A stretch of DNA of 64,000 nucleotides, taken from assembly GCF_036014175.1 (NCBI RefSeq), contig NZ_CP107917.1, forward strand, positions 8,928,001-8,992,000. Direction: 5' to 3'. A program made the position numbers and the translations under genes. Numbering within the stretch: position 1 is the stretch's first letter; each line of letters starts with the position of its first letter. This document shows, piece by piece, positions 8,660 through 17,175 of the stretch. Under the pieces are notes generated by a model that searched no databases, was not told the origin of the DNA, and saw only the letters and a list, made by a program, of their open reading frames with translations. The stretch comes from Streptomyces sp. NBC_00443. Its GTDB lineage: Bacteria; Actinomycetota; Actinomycetes; Streptomycetales; Streptomycetaceae.

Positions 8660-9724
8660 ATGGGCGGCACCGAGGAGAAGCAGCCGACGGGATCGGCGCG
8701 CCCGACGTCACGGGACGTGGCCCGGCTGGCCGGGGTGTCGCACACGGCGGTCTCCTTCGTCTTCAACGGCCGCGCCGAGGGCAACCTCTCGCCCGCCACG
8801 CAGGAACGCATCCGCCGCGCCGCGACCGAGCTCGGCTACCGCCCCGACCCCGTCGCCCGTGGCCTGCGCCGCCGCCGTACGGCCGTGATCGGCCTGGTCA
8901 CCGACGAGATCGCCACCTCGCCCTTCGCCGGCCGGCTGCTGCGCGGCGCCATGGAGACCGCCTGGGACAGCGAGCACCTCGTGCTGACCATCGACTCCGG
9001 CGGCGACCCCGCCAAGGAGGACGCCGCCGTCGCCGAACTCCTCGACCGACGCGTGGACGGCATCATCTACGCGGCCATGTCACTGCGCCGTGTCCGCGTC
9101 CCCGAGGGCCTGCACCGCACGCACTCCGTCCTCGCCAACTGCCTGCCCGAGGACGACTCCCTGCCCGCCGTCATCCCCGCCGAGCGTGCGGGCGGCCGTA
9201 CGGCGGCGCGGCTGCTGCTGGAGGAGGGGCACCGCAGGGTCGCCATGGTGGGCGGCCAGGACGACCTCGCCTCCGTCGACCGGCTGCGCGGCTTCCGGGA
9301 CGCACTGCGCGCCGAGGGCATCACGGTCCCCAAGGAGTGGGTCGTCCGCACCGGCGGTGAGATCACCGGCGGGTTCGAGGGCGCGCTGCGCGTCTTCGAC
9401 GGCGTCCCCGCCGACCTGCGTCCCACCGGGATCTTCTGCTACAACGACCGGGTCGCGGCGGGCGCCCTGCACGCCGCGACCCGGCTCGGCATCGCCGTCC
9501 CCGGCGAGTTGTCGGTGGTCGGCTACGACGACCAGGAACACATGGCCGAGTTCCTCACCCCGCCCCTCACCACGGTCGCGCTGCCCCACCGGGCGATGGG
9601 CGATGCGGCCGCACGGCTGGTTCTCGACGCCATCGACACCGGCCGGACACCGCCCGCGACGGTGCGGCGCCTGGCCTGCCCGGTGATCAGCCGCGCGTCG
9701 GTGGGACCAGCTCCCAGCCGGTGA
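8660..9724 (+). CDS. LacI family transcriptional regulator, probable repressor of the fructan/sucrose locus
   Basis: A 354-residue LacI/GalR protein: N-terminal helix-turn-helix and hinge (SRDVARLAGVSHTAVSFVFN, then ELGYRPDPVARGLRRRRT) followed by a periplasmic-binding-like sugar sensor (VIGLVTDEIATSPFAGRLLRGA, GIFCYNDRVAAG, VVGYDDQEHMAEFLTPPLTT). The start is ATG 8660; an upstream in-frame GTG at 8612 lacks a ribosome site. It is convergent with the cytosolic GH32 gene and overlaps it by 38 bases. Two similar operator-like sites lie 5 kb away in the promoter region of the ABC operon and secreted GH32 gene, so it is the obvious candidate regulator of that locus. Confidence 0.9.
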   Translation: MGGTEEKQPTGSARPTSRDVARLAGVSHTAVSFVFNGRAEGNLSPATQERIRRAATELGYRPDPVARGLRRRRTAVIGLVTDEIATSPFAGRLLRGAMETAWDSEHLVLTIDSGGDPAKEDAAVAELLDRRVDGIIYAAMSLRRVRVPEGLHRTHSVLANCLPEDDSLPAVIPAERAGGRTAARLLLEEGHRRVAMVGGQDDLASVDRLRGFRDALRAEGITVPKEWVVRTGGEITGGFEGALRVFDGVPADLRPTGIFCYNDRVAAGALHAATRLGIAVPGELSVVGYDDQEHMAEFLTPPLTTVALPHRAMGDAAARLVLDAIDTGRTPPATVRRLACPVISRASVGPAPSR

Positions 9725-11087
9725 CCGTGGCCCCCGATCCCGTGACGAGGAGCTCGGGGATGTCGTCCGGTCGCCGGTAGACCCGTTCGGTGACCATCGC
9801 CCGATCGCCGACGAACAGCTCGAACAGCGAGCCGTCGACGAGAACCCGCACCTCACCGGCCGGGGCCCGCACCACGATCGGTTCCGATCCCTCACGTCCT
9901 GTCCGCGGCCAGTCGCCGCGGTCGAGCGTCACGGTGCCGGCGTCCGGGTCCAGAACCACCGTCAGCTGGGCGTCCGAGGCGGACCGGAGCAGACTGACTG
10001 TGGTGCGGGCGGACGCGGTGACGGCCAGGTCGTACGCCCCCGGAAGCGCGGCAGGGCCGCCCGTCGACGTGACGAACGGCTCGGCCGCACGCAGCAGTTC
10101 GAGCTCCGGCGCCGGTACGGCCCGCAGGGTCCCGTCCGGATGCACGTCCACGACCCTCGGCGCGGTCAGGACCCCGGCCCAGCCCACGCGATCGACCGCC
10201 GCCTGCTCACGGGCCTCCCACGACCAGCCCCACATCAGCGCCCGGTCCGGCTCCTGGAGCACGGCAGGGGCGTAGAAGTCCCGCCCGTGATCGAGCCGTC
10301 CGCCAGTGCGCGCCGCGAAGCGCAACTCGCCCTTGCCGTACGGCCGCAGACGGCCCGTCAGATAACCGGTGGTGCAGGGGTTTCCGTCCCACAGCGACAG
10401 CACCAGCACCCAGTCGCCGCCCGCCGTCGAGCACAGCTGGGGGCATTCCCAGCCCGTCGCCCCGTCCCCGAAGGCAGCCGCCGCGACCGGGTCGTCGCCG
10501 TTCAGGAACACCCCCGCGAACCGCCAGTCGGCCAGGTCGTCACAGTCGTACAGCAGCACCGAGGGTGTCCCGTCGGCGTGCCCGGCGCCGACCAGTGCCC
10601 AGCGGCGTCCACCGCTCCTGAACACGAACGGGTCGCGGAACATCACCACGTCCAGGTCGGCCGGCGGGCCGGTCACGACCGGTGTCGGCAGCGGCTTCCA
10701 GTCGGTGAGCGTCTCGTCCTCCGGGACCACCGCGCGCGCCAGGCATATCGTGCCGAGGCCGGTGTGGTGGCGGTCGACGCCCGTGTACACCGCGGTCGGT
10801 GTGCCGTCGTCGTCGACCACGCACCCGGACCAGCAGCCCGCCTCGTCCGGGCCGCCGGGCGTCGGGGCGAGCGCGATCGGATGGTGCTCCCACCGGAGGA
10901 GGTCGGCGCTGGAGACATGCCCCCAGTGGACGTTCGTGTGCACGGGAGCGGCGGGATTGTGCTGGTAGAAGAGGTGGTGGCGGCCCCGCCAACGGAAGGG
11001 CCCGTTGGGGTCGTTGATCCAGTTGGCGGGGGGACGCACCCGGAAGCGCGGGGCGCTGGGATCCGGGGACTGAGCGGTGAGGCTCAA
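9687..11087 (-). CDS. Glycoside hydrolase family 32, cytosolic sucrose/fructan hydrolase
   Basis: A 466-residue GH32 enzyme with no signal peptide. The three catalytic motifs are intact: WINDPNG with nucleophile Asp26, FRDP with Asp152, and WECPQL with acid/base Glu214. A beta-sandwich domain fills the C-terminal third. It should release fructose from beta-fructosides brought in by the ABC transporter just upstream. The TTG start at 11087 overlaps the permease stop codon (TTGA), so translation is coupled. Sucrose and short levan or inulin oligomers are the likely substrates; which of them cannot be told. Confidence 0.9.
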   Translation of the reverse strand: MSLTAQSPDPSAPRFRVRPPANWINDPNGPFRWRGRHHLFYQHNPAAPVHTNVHWGHVSSADLLRWEHHPIALAPTPGGPDEAGCWSGCVVDDDGTPTAVYTGVDRHHTGLGTICLARAVVPEDETLTDWKPLPTPVVTGPPADLDVVMFRDPFVFRSGGRRWALVGAGHADGTPSVLLYDCDDLADWRFAGVFLNGDDPVAAAAFGDGATGWECPQLCSTAGGDWVLVLSLWDGNPCTTGYLTGRLRPYGKGELRFAARTGGRLDHGRDFYAPAVLQEPDRALMWGWSWEAREQAAVDRVGWAGVLTAPRVVDVHPDGTLRAVPAPELELLRAAEPFVTSTGGPAALPGAYDLAVTASARTTVSLLRSASDAQLTVVLDPDAGTVTLDRGDWPRTGREGSEPIVVRAPAGEVRVLVDGSLFELFVGDRAMVTERVYRRPDDIPELLVTGSGATVTGWELVPPTRG

Positions 11088-11938
11088 CGGTTGACTCCTG
11101 CGGACGTGATGCCCTCACGCAGAGGGCGCTGACCGACGACGAACACGGCGACGGCGGGGATCATGGAGAGGACGACACCGGCGAGCACCACGGAGATCGA
11201 GCCGGTGCCGAGGTTGCCCTGGAGGGAGACGAGGCCCAGCGGCAGCGTGTAGTTCTGGCCGGAGGTCTCCAGGATCAGCGGGCGGAAGAACTCGTTCCAG
11301 TGGTAGTTGAAGGCCAGCACTCCGACGATCGCGAGTCCGGGCGCGGCCAGCGGGGCGTACACGGACCGGAAGATCCGCCACGGCCCGCAGCCGTCCAGCA
11401 TCGCCGCCTCGCCCAGGTCCTTGGGCATGCCCAGGAAGTACTGGCGCATCAGGAAGGTGCCGAACGCGGTCGGGAAGGCCGGGATGATCAGAGCGAGCAG
11501 GGTGTCGGTCAGCCCCATCGACTTCAGCACCAGGAACACCGGCACGATCGTGACCTGCAACGGCACCATCATGGTCGCGAGGACCAGCCCGAACAGCGGC
11601 TTCTTGAACCGGAATTCGAGGCGCGCGAAGGCGTATCCGGCCAGTCCCGCCGTGATCATCTGGCCCACCGCGATCAGCGCGGTCACCAGTGTCGAGTTCA
11701 GGGCGAGCAGCCATACGTCGATCTGGTCGAACACCCCGCGGTACGCCTCGACGGACGGGTCCGTCGGGATGATCCTCGGTGGCAGGTCGAAGGCCTCGGC
11801 CGGAGTACGCAACGAGGTGGAGACGGTCCACAGGACCGGGCCCAGGGTCAGCAGCGCGCACACCGCCAGCGCGACGATCCGGGCCCACGGCGCGAGCGAG
11901 TGCCGGGTCCGGCTCAGGGACGGGGTTGCTTGGCTCAT
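11084..11938 (-). CDS. Carbohydrate ABC transporter permease (MalG-like)
   Basis: A 284-residue inner-membrane permease with six predicted helices. The EAA loop that contacts the ATPase is visible as EAAMLDGCGPWRIFRSVYAP. The length and the N-terminal helix (IVALAVCALLTLGPVLWTVS) match MalG-type sugar permeases. ATG 11938 is preferred because GGTGAG precedes it; GTG 11947 is a possible start. It sits second in the order permease-permease-hydrolase behind the solute-binding gene. No ATPase gene is present, so a shared MsiK-type ATPase elsewhere is probably used, as is common in streptomycetes. Confidence 0.9.
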   Translation of the reverse strand: MSQATPSLSRTRHSLAPWARIVALAVCALLTLGPVLWTVSTSLRTPAEAFDLPPRIIPTDPSVEAYRGVFDQIDVWLLALNSTLVTALIAVGQMITAGLAGYAFARLEFRFKKPLFGLVLATMMVPLQVTIVPVFLVLKSMGLTDTLLALIIPAFPTAFGTFLMRQYFLGMPKDLGEAAMLDGCGPWRIFRSVYAPLAAPGLAIVGVLAFNYHWNEFFRPLILETSGQNYTLPLGLVSLQGNLGTGSISVVLAGVVLSMIPAVAVFVVGQRPLREGITSAGVNR

Positions 11939-11951
11939 GGAACTCACCGGC

Positions 11952-12908
11952 TCACTGGTAGTGGACGAAACGCCGGCTGAGCCGGAACTGGAGGGCGGTT
12001 ACGGCCATGATCAGCACGAACAGCAGCACACCCACCGCCGAGGCCTCGCCGAACCGCAGCTGCTCGAAGGCGCTCTCGTAGATCACCATCACCGCGGTGC
12101 GGGTGGCGTCACCGGGACCGCCGTTCGTGAGGACGTACGGCTGCTCGAAGACCTGGAGCGCGTTGATGATGCCGACCACCGACGCGACCAGCAGCGTGGG
12201 CGAGAGCAAGGGGAGCGTGACGCCGAGGTGCTTGCGCAGACCGGTCGCACCGTCGAGGGAGGCGGCCTCGTGGATCTCCTTGGGGATGTTGTTCAGGCCT
12301 CCGACGAACAGCAGGAACGAGAAGCCGAACTGCTGCCAGACGTAGACCAGGATCACCGTGGCCATGGCCGCGTTCTCGGACGTCAGCCAGGGCACCGGAG
12401 CCACTCCGACGAGCCCGAGCAGCCAGTTCACGACCCCGAAGTCCTGGTTGAACAGGTACTTCATCACCACCGAGATCGACGCGGCGGACAGCACCAGCGG
12501 GAAGAAGAACGCCGACCGGAACACCGAGCGCAGCCACACTGGCATCCGCCCGTTCACCGCCAGGGCCAGCACCAGCGCGATCAGCAGTTGCAGCGCGACC
12601 GCGAACACCATGAAGACGAGCGTGTTGCGGAAGGAGACCAGGACGGTCGAGTCGGTGAAGACCTCACGGTAGTTGGCGGCCCCGGCGAAGCTCGGGGAGT
12701 CGATGACGTTCCAGTGGAAGAGGCTCAGCACCACCGATCCGACGATCGGCACGACCGTGAACACGACGATGCCGACGATCGTGGGCGCCAGGAACAGCGT
12801 GGCCAGCAGCCGCGCGCCACGGTCACGGGCCGAGGGCCGGGCCGCGGCGGCCGGTGGCGCGGCCGGCTGCTTCGGCCGTACGGCGTCCGGTATCCGGGTG
12901 TTCGTCAT
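11952..12908 (-). CDS. Carbohydrate ABC transporter permease (MalF-like)
   Basis: A 318-residue permease partnering the MalG-like protein. It opens with a disordered Pro/Ala-rich tail, then the first helix (LLATLFLAPTIVGIVVFTVV). The EAA loop reads EAASLDGATGLRKHLGVTLP. Its ATG overlaps the stop codon of the solute-binding protein gene (ATGA at 12905-12908), so the operon is tightly coupled. Together the two permeases form the membrane channel of a CUT1 sugar importer. Confidence 0.91.
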   Translation of the reverse strand: MTNTRIPDAVRPKQPAAPPAAAARPSARDRGARLLATLFLAPTIVGIVVFTVVPIVGSVVLSLFHWNVIDSPSFAGAANYREVFTDSTVLVSFRNTLVFMVFAVALQLLIALVLALAVNGRMPVWLRSVFRSAFFFPLVLSAASISVVMKYLFNQDFGVVNWLLGLVGVAPVPWLTSENAAMATVILVYVWQQFGFSFLLFVGGLNNIPKEIHEAASLDGATGLRKHLGVTLPLLSPTLLVASVVGIINALQVFEQPYVLTNGGPGDATRTAVMVIYESAFEQLRFGEASAVGVLLFVLIMAVTALQFRLSRRFVHYQ

Positions 12909-14314
12909 GCGTCACGCTCCATGGCCTTCTCCAGATCGCCCTGCATCCGGCGCAGCGCGGGGGCCACCGCACGCCGGGAGGAAAGCGCGGTCCCGGTGTG
13001 CTTGAGCAGCACCTGCTCGACCTCGGCGACCTGCGGCGGCGCCGGGATCGGCCCGGTGTCCGGGAACTTGTCGAGGGTGTCGTAGAAGACCTGCCAGCGG
13101 TTCGGGCCGGTCTCGCGATAGCGGTCGGCGGTCAGCATCGAGCGGCGTGCCGGAGTCGTCTGGTTGGTCGTGAACAGCCGCGTCAGGGTGTCGTGGCGGG
13201 CGGCGTACTTGATGAACTCCCAGGCCTCCTCCTGCCGCTTCGACGTGCGCAGCAGCGCGTAGCCCGCGGCGCCGTACTGCATGCGCTGAGTGCGCCAGCG
13301 AGGGAAGTACTGCACGTCGAAGCCGTCGGCCGGCATTCCCGCCAGATGCAGGCCGCCCGCCCAGAAGCCGCCCGCGGGCGTGACCCCGACCCGGCCGGTG
13401 GAGAACACACCGATCAGGTTCTGGCCGTTGCCGCCCTCGGGGCGGGTGCACAGCCCCTCCTGGATGAGGGAGGCGAGATAGTCGTACGCCTCCTCCACGC
13501 GCGCGTCGGTGGCCTGCGGCGTCGTCCACCGGAAGCCGCCCCCGCGTCCCTGCCGCTGGGCGGCCGGGTAGAAGGAGTCCCAGAGCCAGGCGCCGCCGGG
13601 CGCCTTGGACTCGGCGAGCAGGTTGGTGTCGTTCGCGAACAGCCAGGGCACCACGCCGCCCCACAGGCGGTTGGTCCAGAAGTACGGCGTGAACTGGGAG
13701 CCGCTGGAGCGCTTCATGTCCCGCAGCAGCGCGGTGAAGTCGTCGCGCGTCCAGTCGGCCGCCGGGAAGCCCGCTCCCGCCCGCTTCAGTACCTGGTTGT
13801 TGAGGTAGATGTCGGCGGCGTTGAACTCGACGGGCAGCTGGTAGAGGCTGCCCTCGTACATCATCGACTCCACCAGCGAGGGATGGACGTCGGCGAAGTA
13901 CTCGCGCAGCTCCTCGGCGTCCCGCCGTACCCAGTCGTCGAGCGGGACCCCGAGACGCTGCGCGAACAGCTGGACGCCCTCGGTGGCGACGTAGACGAGA
14001 TCGGGCGCGGTGCCCGCCGCGATCTGGGTGAGGATCTTCGCGAAGAAGTCCGACCAGTCGACGGCCTGTACGGCGTTGATCCGCAGCTTGATGTCGGGGT
14101 GGACCTTGCTGAAGCCCTCGGTGAGCGTGCGGACTGCCTCCGGTCCGTAGGCGGGGCCGAGCGTGGCGACGACGAGGGAGCCGTCGTCGCGGCCGGGGAT
14201 GTCGGCTCCGCTGAGCCGGTCCCAGTTCGCGGCTGTGCCGGCCAGCGTGGCGGCTCCCGCGCCGTAGGCGCCGTACCGCAGCAGGGTGCGGCGGGTGAGG
14301 TGCGAGTCGGTCAT
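12905..14314 (-). CDS. Extracellular sugar-binding protein of the ABC importer
   Basis: A 469-residue family 1 solute-binding protein that would capture the oligosaccharide outside the cell. The N-terminus holds a twin-arginine-type signal (RRTLLRYGAYGAGAATLAG). No lipobox cysteine is evident, unlike many actinomycete binding proteins, so anchoring is unclear. Family features include the segment GTAPDLVYVATEGVQLFAQR and the Trp/Gly-rich central region. It is the first gene of the operon binding protein-MalF-MalG-GH32. A promoter with -35 TTGACA and a downstream operator-like palindrome lie in front of it. Confidence 0.9.
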   Translation of the reverse strand: MTDSHLTRRTLLRYGAYGAGAATLAGTAANWDRLSGADIPGRDDGSLVVATLGPAYGPEAVRTLTEGFSKVHPDIKLRINAVQAVDWSDFFAKILTQIAAGTAPDLVYVATEGVQLFAQRLGVPLDDWVRRDAEELREYFADVHPSLVESMMYEGSLYQLPVEFNAADIYLNNQVLKRAGAGFPAADWTRDDFTALLRDMKRSSGSQFTPYFWTNRLWGGVVPWLFANDTNLLAESKAPGGAWLWDSFYPAAQRQGRGGGFRWTTPQATDARVEEAYDYLASLIQEGLCTRPEGGNGQNLIGVFSTGRVGVTPAGGFWAGGLHLAGMPADGFDVQYFPRWRTQRMQYGAAGYALLRTSKRQEEAWEFIKYAARHDTLTRLFTTNQTTPARRSMLTADRYRETGPNRWQVFYDTLDKFPDTGPIPAPPQVAEVEQVLLKHTGTALSSRRAVAPALRRMQGDLEKAMERDA

Positions 14315-14323
14315 CTAACGGGC

Positions 14324-14337
14324 CTAACTCGTGTTAG
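14324..14337. promoter_or_regulatory. LacI-type operator candidate CTAACTCGTGTTAG
   Basis: A 14-base near-palindrome (12 of 14 positions symmetric) ten bases ahead of the solute-binding protein start. It lies downstream of the TTGACA promoter, where a bound repressor would block elongation. The first nine bases, CTAACTCGT, recur in reverse orientation at 14411-14419. Confidence 0.6.
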
Positions 14338-14356
14338 TCGAGTAGTGATGCCCCAG

Positions 14357-14386
14357 ATGATGGGAAGCGGGCCACGGCCCTGTCAA
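14357..14386 (-). promoter_or_regulatory. Promoter of the ABC importer operon
   Basis: On the minus strand, a perfect -35 TTGACA (14386-14381) is followed after 18 bases by CATCAT (14362-14357) as a plausible -10. The predicted start lies upstream of the operator at 14324-14337. Confidence 0.5.
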
Positions 14387-14400
14387 TAGGTGCGAACCAC

Positions 14401-14429
14401 TTGACCTTTAACGAGTTAGGTCCCACAGT
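14401..14429 (+). promoter_or_regulatory. Promoter of the secreted GH32 gene
   Basis: TTGACC (14401-14406) and CACAGT (14424-14429) are separated by 17 bases. The second operator-like site lies entirely within this spacer. Confidence 0.45.
14408..14419. promoter_or_regulatory. Second LacI-type operator candidate TTAACGAGTTAG
   Basis: The complement reads CTAACTCGTTAA and shares CTAACTCGT with the first site. Its place between the -35 and -10 of the secreted GH32 promoter is a classical repressor position. Confidence 0.55.
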
Positions 14430-14478
14430 CCTGATCCCACGAGTCCCGTTCTGACACCTCTGACGAGAGGAACGATGC

Positions 14479-16032
14479 GTGATGCGAGGGATGTCCAGGA
14501 GAGCGCTGCTCGCCGGTTCGGCGGCGGGAGCCTCGGCCGCACTGCTGGCGACCGCACCGACGGCCGCCGCGAAGCCCAAGAAGGCAGCAGCCGCCTGCGC
14601 CAGTTACCGCGCCCAGTACCACTTCACGGTCCCCGACCAGTGGAAGAACGACCCCCAGCGCCCGATCTGGATCGACGGCGAGTATCACTACTACTACCTG
14701 TACAACCCGGACTATCTCGCCGGGGGAACCACCACCGGCACCGCCTGGCGCCTGGCCACCAGCACCGACCTGGTCTCCTTCACCGACCGCGGGATCGCCG
14801 TGCCGAAGGACACCACCCCCAACGGCGACGTCTGGTCCGGCTCGGTGGTGATCGACACCGACAACACCGCGGGCTTCGGCGCGGGCGCGGTGATCGTCCT
14901 CGCCACGATGGCGCCGGACGAGGTCACGCAGGCGCAGTACCTGTACTACTCGACCGACGGCGGCCGCACGTTCACGCCCCACGGCACCGCCCCGGTCCTG
15001 CCCAACCCCGGCGTCCGGGACTTCCGTGACCCCAAGGTGATCCGCGACGAGGAGCGCGGGCGCTGGGTGATGACGCTCGCCGAGAACGACAAGGTGGGCT
15101 TCTACCTCTCCACCGACCTGAAGTCCTGGACGTACGTCAGCGGCTTCGTCAAGGGCGGCATCGGCGTCCTGGAGTGCCCGGACCTGTTCCGCATCACCGC
15201 CGGCGACGGCACCGCGAAGTGGGTGCTCGGCGTGAGCGCGAACGGCAAAGGCTCGGGGCTGCCCAACACGTACGCCTACTGGACCGGCTCCTTCGACGGC
15301 ACCGCCTTCACCGCCGACGCAGCCGACCCACAGTGGCTCGACCACGGCTGGGACTGGTACGCCGCTGTCACCTTCGAGAAGCACCGCGGCGACGGCTCGG
15401 TCGACCCGTCCGTCCGCTACGCGATCGGCTGGCTCAACAACTGGGACTACGCCAACACCACACCCACCATCGACTGCGACGGCTTCAACGGCACGGACTC
15501 GATCGTCCGCGAGATCACCCTGAAGCGGGGGTCGGGGGGGACGTTCTTCCTCGCCTCACAACCGGTCGCCGCCCTGCACGACCACATCTCCCGCACAGTC
15601 GACCTGGGCGACCTGGAGGTCACCGGCACCCGCGTCCTCGACTACCGGGGAACGGCCTACGAAGTGACCTGCGAGATCACCTGGGACCAACTCGCGGGCG
15701 CCGGACTCCAGTTGCGCCGTTCTCCCGGTGGCGCCCGCCATATCGACGCCGGGATCTACGGCGACTACGCCTTCCTCAACCGCCGTCCCACCGTGAACCC
15801 CGACGGCTCCGGCAGATGGCAGGAGAGCCACAGTCCCTTCGACCCGTCCGCCCGGATCGTGAAACTGCGCATCCTGGTCGACCGTACGTCCGTCGAGATG
15901 TTTGTCGACGACGGCCGGTATGTGCACTCGTCGGAGGTCTTCCCATATGCGATCGACACCGAGCTCGCGCTCTTCACCGTCGACGGTACCGCGGTGTTCC
16001 GGAACACGGTGATACGGGAGTTCGCGGTCTGA
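14479..16032 (+). CDS. Secreted glycoside hydrolase family 32 (levanase/fructanase-like)
   Basis: A 517-residue GH32 enzyme with a twin-arginine-type signal peptide (MSRRALLAGSAAGASAALLA, Ala-rich cleavage region near residue 31). The catalytic triad is present in variant surroundings: WKNDPQ with Asp58, FRDP with Asp184 and LECPDL with Glu232. The first motif departs from the usual WMNDPNG, as in a divergent fructanase branch. It would cleave extracellular fructan or sucrose into pieces that the divergent ABC importer takes up. The GTG start has GAGAGGA seven bases upstream; ATG 14482 directly follows and could serve instead. Confidence 0.88.
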   Translation: MMRGMSRRALLAGSAAGASAALLATAPTAAAKPKKAAAACASYRAQYHFTVPDQWKNDPQRPIWIDGEYHYYYLYNPDYLAGGTTTGTAWRLATSTDLVSFTDRGIAVPKDTTPNGDVWSGSVVIDTDNTAGFGAGAVIVLATMAPDEVTQAQYLYYSTDGGRTFTPHGTAPVLPNPGVRDFRDPKVIRDEERGRWVMTLAENDKVGFYLSTDLKSWTYVSGFVKGGIGVLECPDLFRITAGDGTAKWVLGVSANGKGSGLPNTYAYWTGSFDGTAFTADAADPQWLDHGWDWYAAVTFEKHRGDGSVDPSVRYAIGWLNNWDYANTTPTIDCDGFNGTDSIVREITLKRGSGGTFFLASQPVAALHDHISRTVDLGDLEVTGTRVLDYRGTAYEVTCEITWDQLAGAGLQLRRSPGGARHIDAGIYGDYAFLNRRPTVNPDGSGRWQESHSPFDPSARIVKLRILVDRTSVEMFVDDGRYVHSSEVFPYAIDTELALFTVDGTAVFRNTVIREFAV

Positions 16033-16164
16033 GGTCCGGCGAGGCCGGGGTGAGCGCTGATGCGTTGCCGAGGCCCTGTCGCCATGCCCGCCCAACACTG
16101 TCACGATCTTCCTGGAGCCGGCTCGGACCGGAGCCGGCGCGGACGGACGACCGACGGAGCGGGC

Positions 16165-17139
16165 ATGACGACGGACAGGGCCACGGCGGACGGGACGGAG
16201 CAGGTCGCGGGGATCGAGGTGCACCCGGTCGCCGGGCACATCGGGGCGGAGATCACGGGCGTCGACCTGGCCGTAGAGCCGGCCGACGCCGTGGTCGCCG
16301 CGATCCGGGCGGCCGTACTGCGCTGGAAGGTGGTGTTCTTCCGCGGGCAGCGGCTGGACCACACCGGACATGTGGCGTTCGCGCGCCGGTTCGGTGAACC
16401 CGTCGCCCTGCACAGGCGGGGGAGTGCCTCCCCGGCGGACTTCCCCGAGATCGAGACGACCGCCGACCGGCTGGAGCTGGGCGGGAAGTTCGGCATGGAG
16501 CACGACGAGTGGCTGCGGCGCCGCCGCCACACCCTGCTGCGGGGCTGGCACTGCGACCACGGCGCCCGCGTCGACCCGCCCGCCGCCACGATTCTGCGCG
16601 CCGAGACCGTCCCCCCGTACGGCGGCGACACCACCTGGTCGAACCTCGCCGCCGCGTACGCCGGCCTGTCCGGCCCGGTGCGGGAGTTCGTGGACGGGCT
16701 GCGCGCCGAGCACCGCCTCGGCGTCGGCTACCAGCCCAGGCCCGGCGACGACGCGTACGTCCGTCATCTCCTGGACCATCAGGTCGCCACCCTGCATCCG
16801 CTGGTCAGGGTCCACCCCGAGACGGGGGAGCGGATCCTGTACGTCAACGGCTACTACGTCGAGCAGATCGCCGACCTCTCCCGGGCGGAGAGCGCCGCCG
16901 TCCTGGAGATGCTGCTGGACCAGGCGACCCGCCCCGAGTACACGGTCCGCTTCCGCTGGGAGCCCGGCAGCGTGGCCTTCTGGGACAACCGGGCCACCAT
17001 CCACCTCGCCCCCAGCGACAACGCCCACCTCGACTTCCCCCGGACCATGCACCGGGTGATGCTCGCCGGTGAGGTGCCGGTGGGGGTGGACGGCAAAACG
17101 TCGGAGCCGATCACCGGGACCGAGCGGGGGCGCTGGTAG
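16165..17139 (+). CDS. TauD/TfdA family Fe(II)/2-oxoglutarate dioxygenase
   Basis: A 324-residue dioxygenase of normal TauD length. The iron ligands are visible: His129 and Asp131 in WHCDHG and the distal His296 in FPRTMHRVML. The 2-oxoglutarate-binding Arg is expected about 10 residues after the distal His, but only DGKTSEPITGTERGRW is seen there, so that residue is not certain. VVFFRGQRLDHTGHVAFARRFGEP is the typical N-terminal core. Family members release sulfite from alkylsulfonates or hydroxylate other substrates. ATG 16165 was chosen because the longer upstream frame has no family resemblance. It could belong to the neighbouring biosynthetic cluster or be a sulfur-scavenging gene. Confidence 0.85.
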   Translation: MTTDRATADGTEQVAGIEVHPVAGHIGAEITGVDLAVEPADAVVAAIRAAVLRWKVVFFRGQRLDHTGHVAFARRFGEPVALHRRGSASPADFPEIETTADRLELGGKFGMEHDEWLRRRRHTLLRGWHCDHGARVDPPAATILRAETVPPYGGDTTWSNLAAAYAGLSGPVREFVDGLRAEHRLGVGYQPRPGDDAYVRHLLDHQVATLHPLVRVHPETGERILYVNGYYVEQIADLSRAESAAVLEMLLDQATRPEYTVRFRWEPGSVAFWDNRATIHLAPSDNAHLDFPRTMHRVMLAGEVPVGVDGKTSEPITGTERGRW

Positions 17140-17150
17140 CCAACGCCCCC
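17126..17150. terminator. Terminator hairpin enclosing the dioxygenase stop codon
   Basis: GGGGGCG (17126-17132) pairs with CGCCCCC (17144-17150). An inner TGG-TAG-CCA stem has the stop codon TAG (17137-17139) in its loop. It lies between two convergent genes and probably serves both. Confidence 0.55.
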
Positions 17151-17175
17151 GGTGCGCTCACCGCGCTCACAGCGT

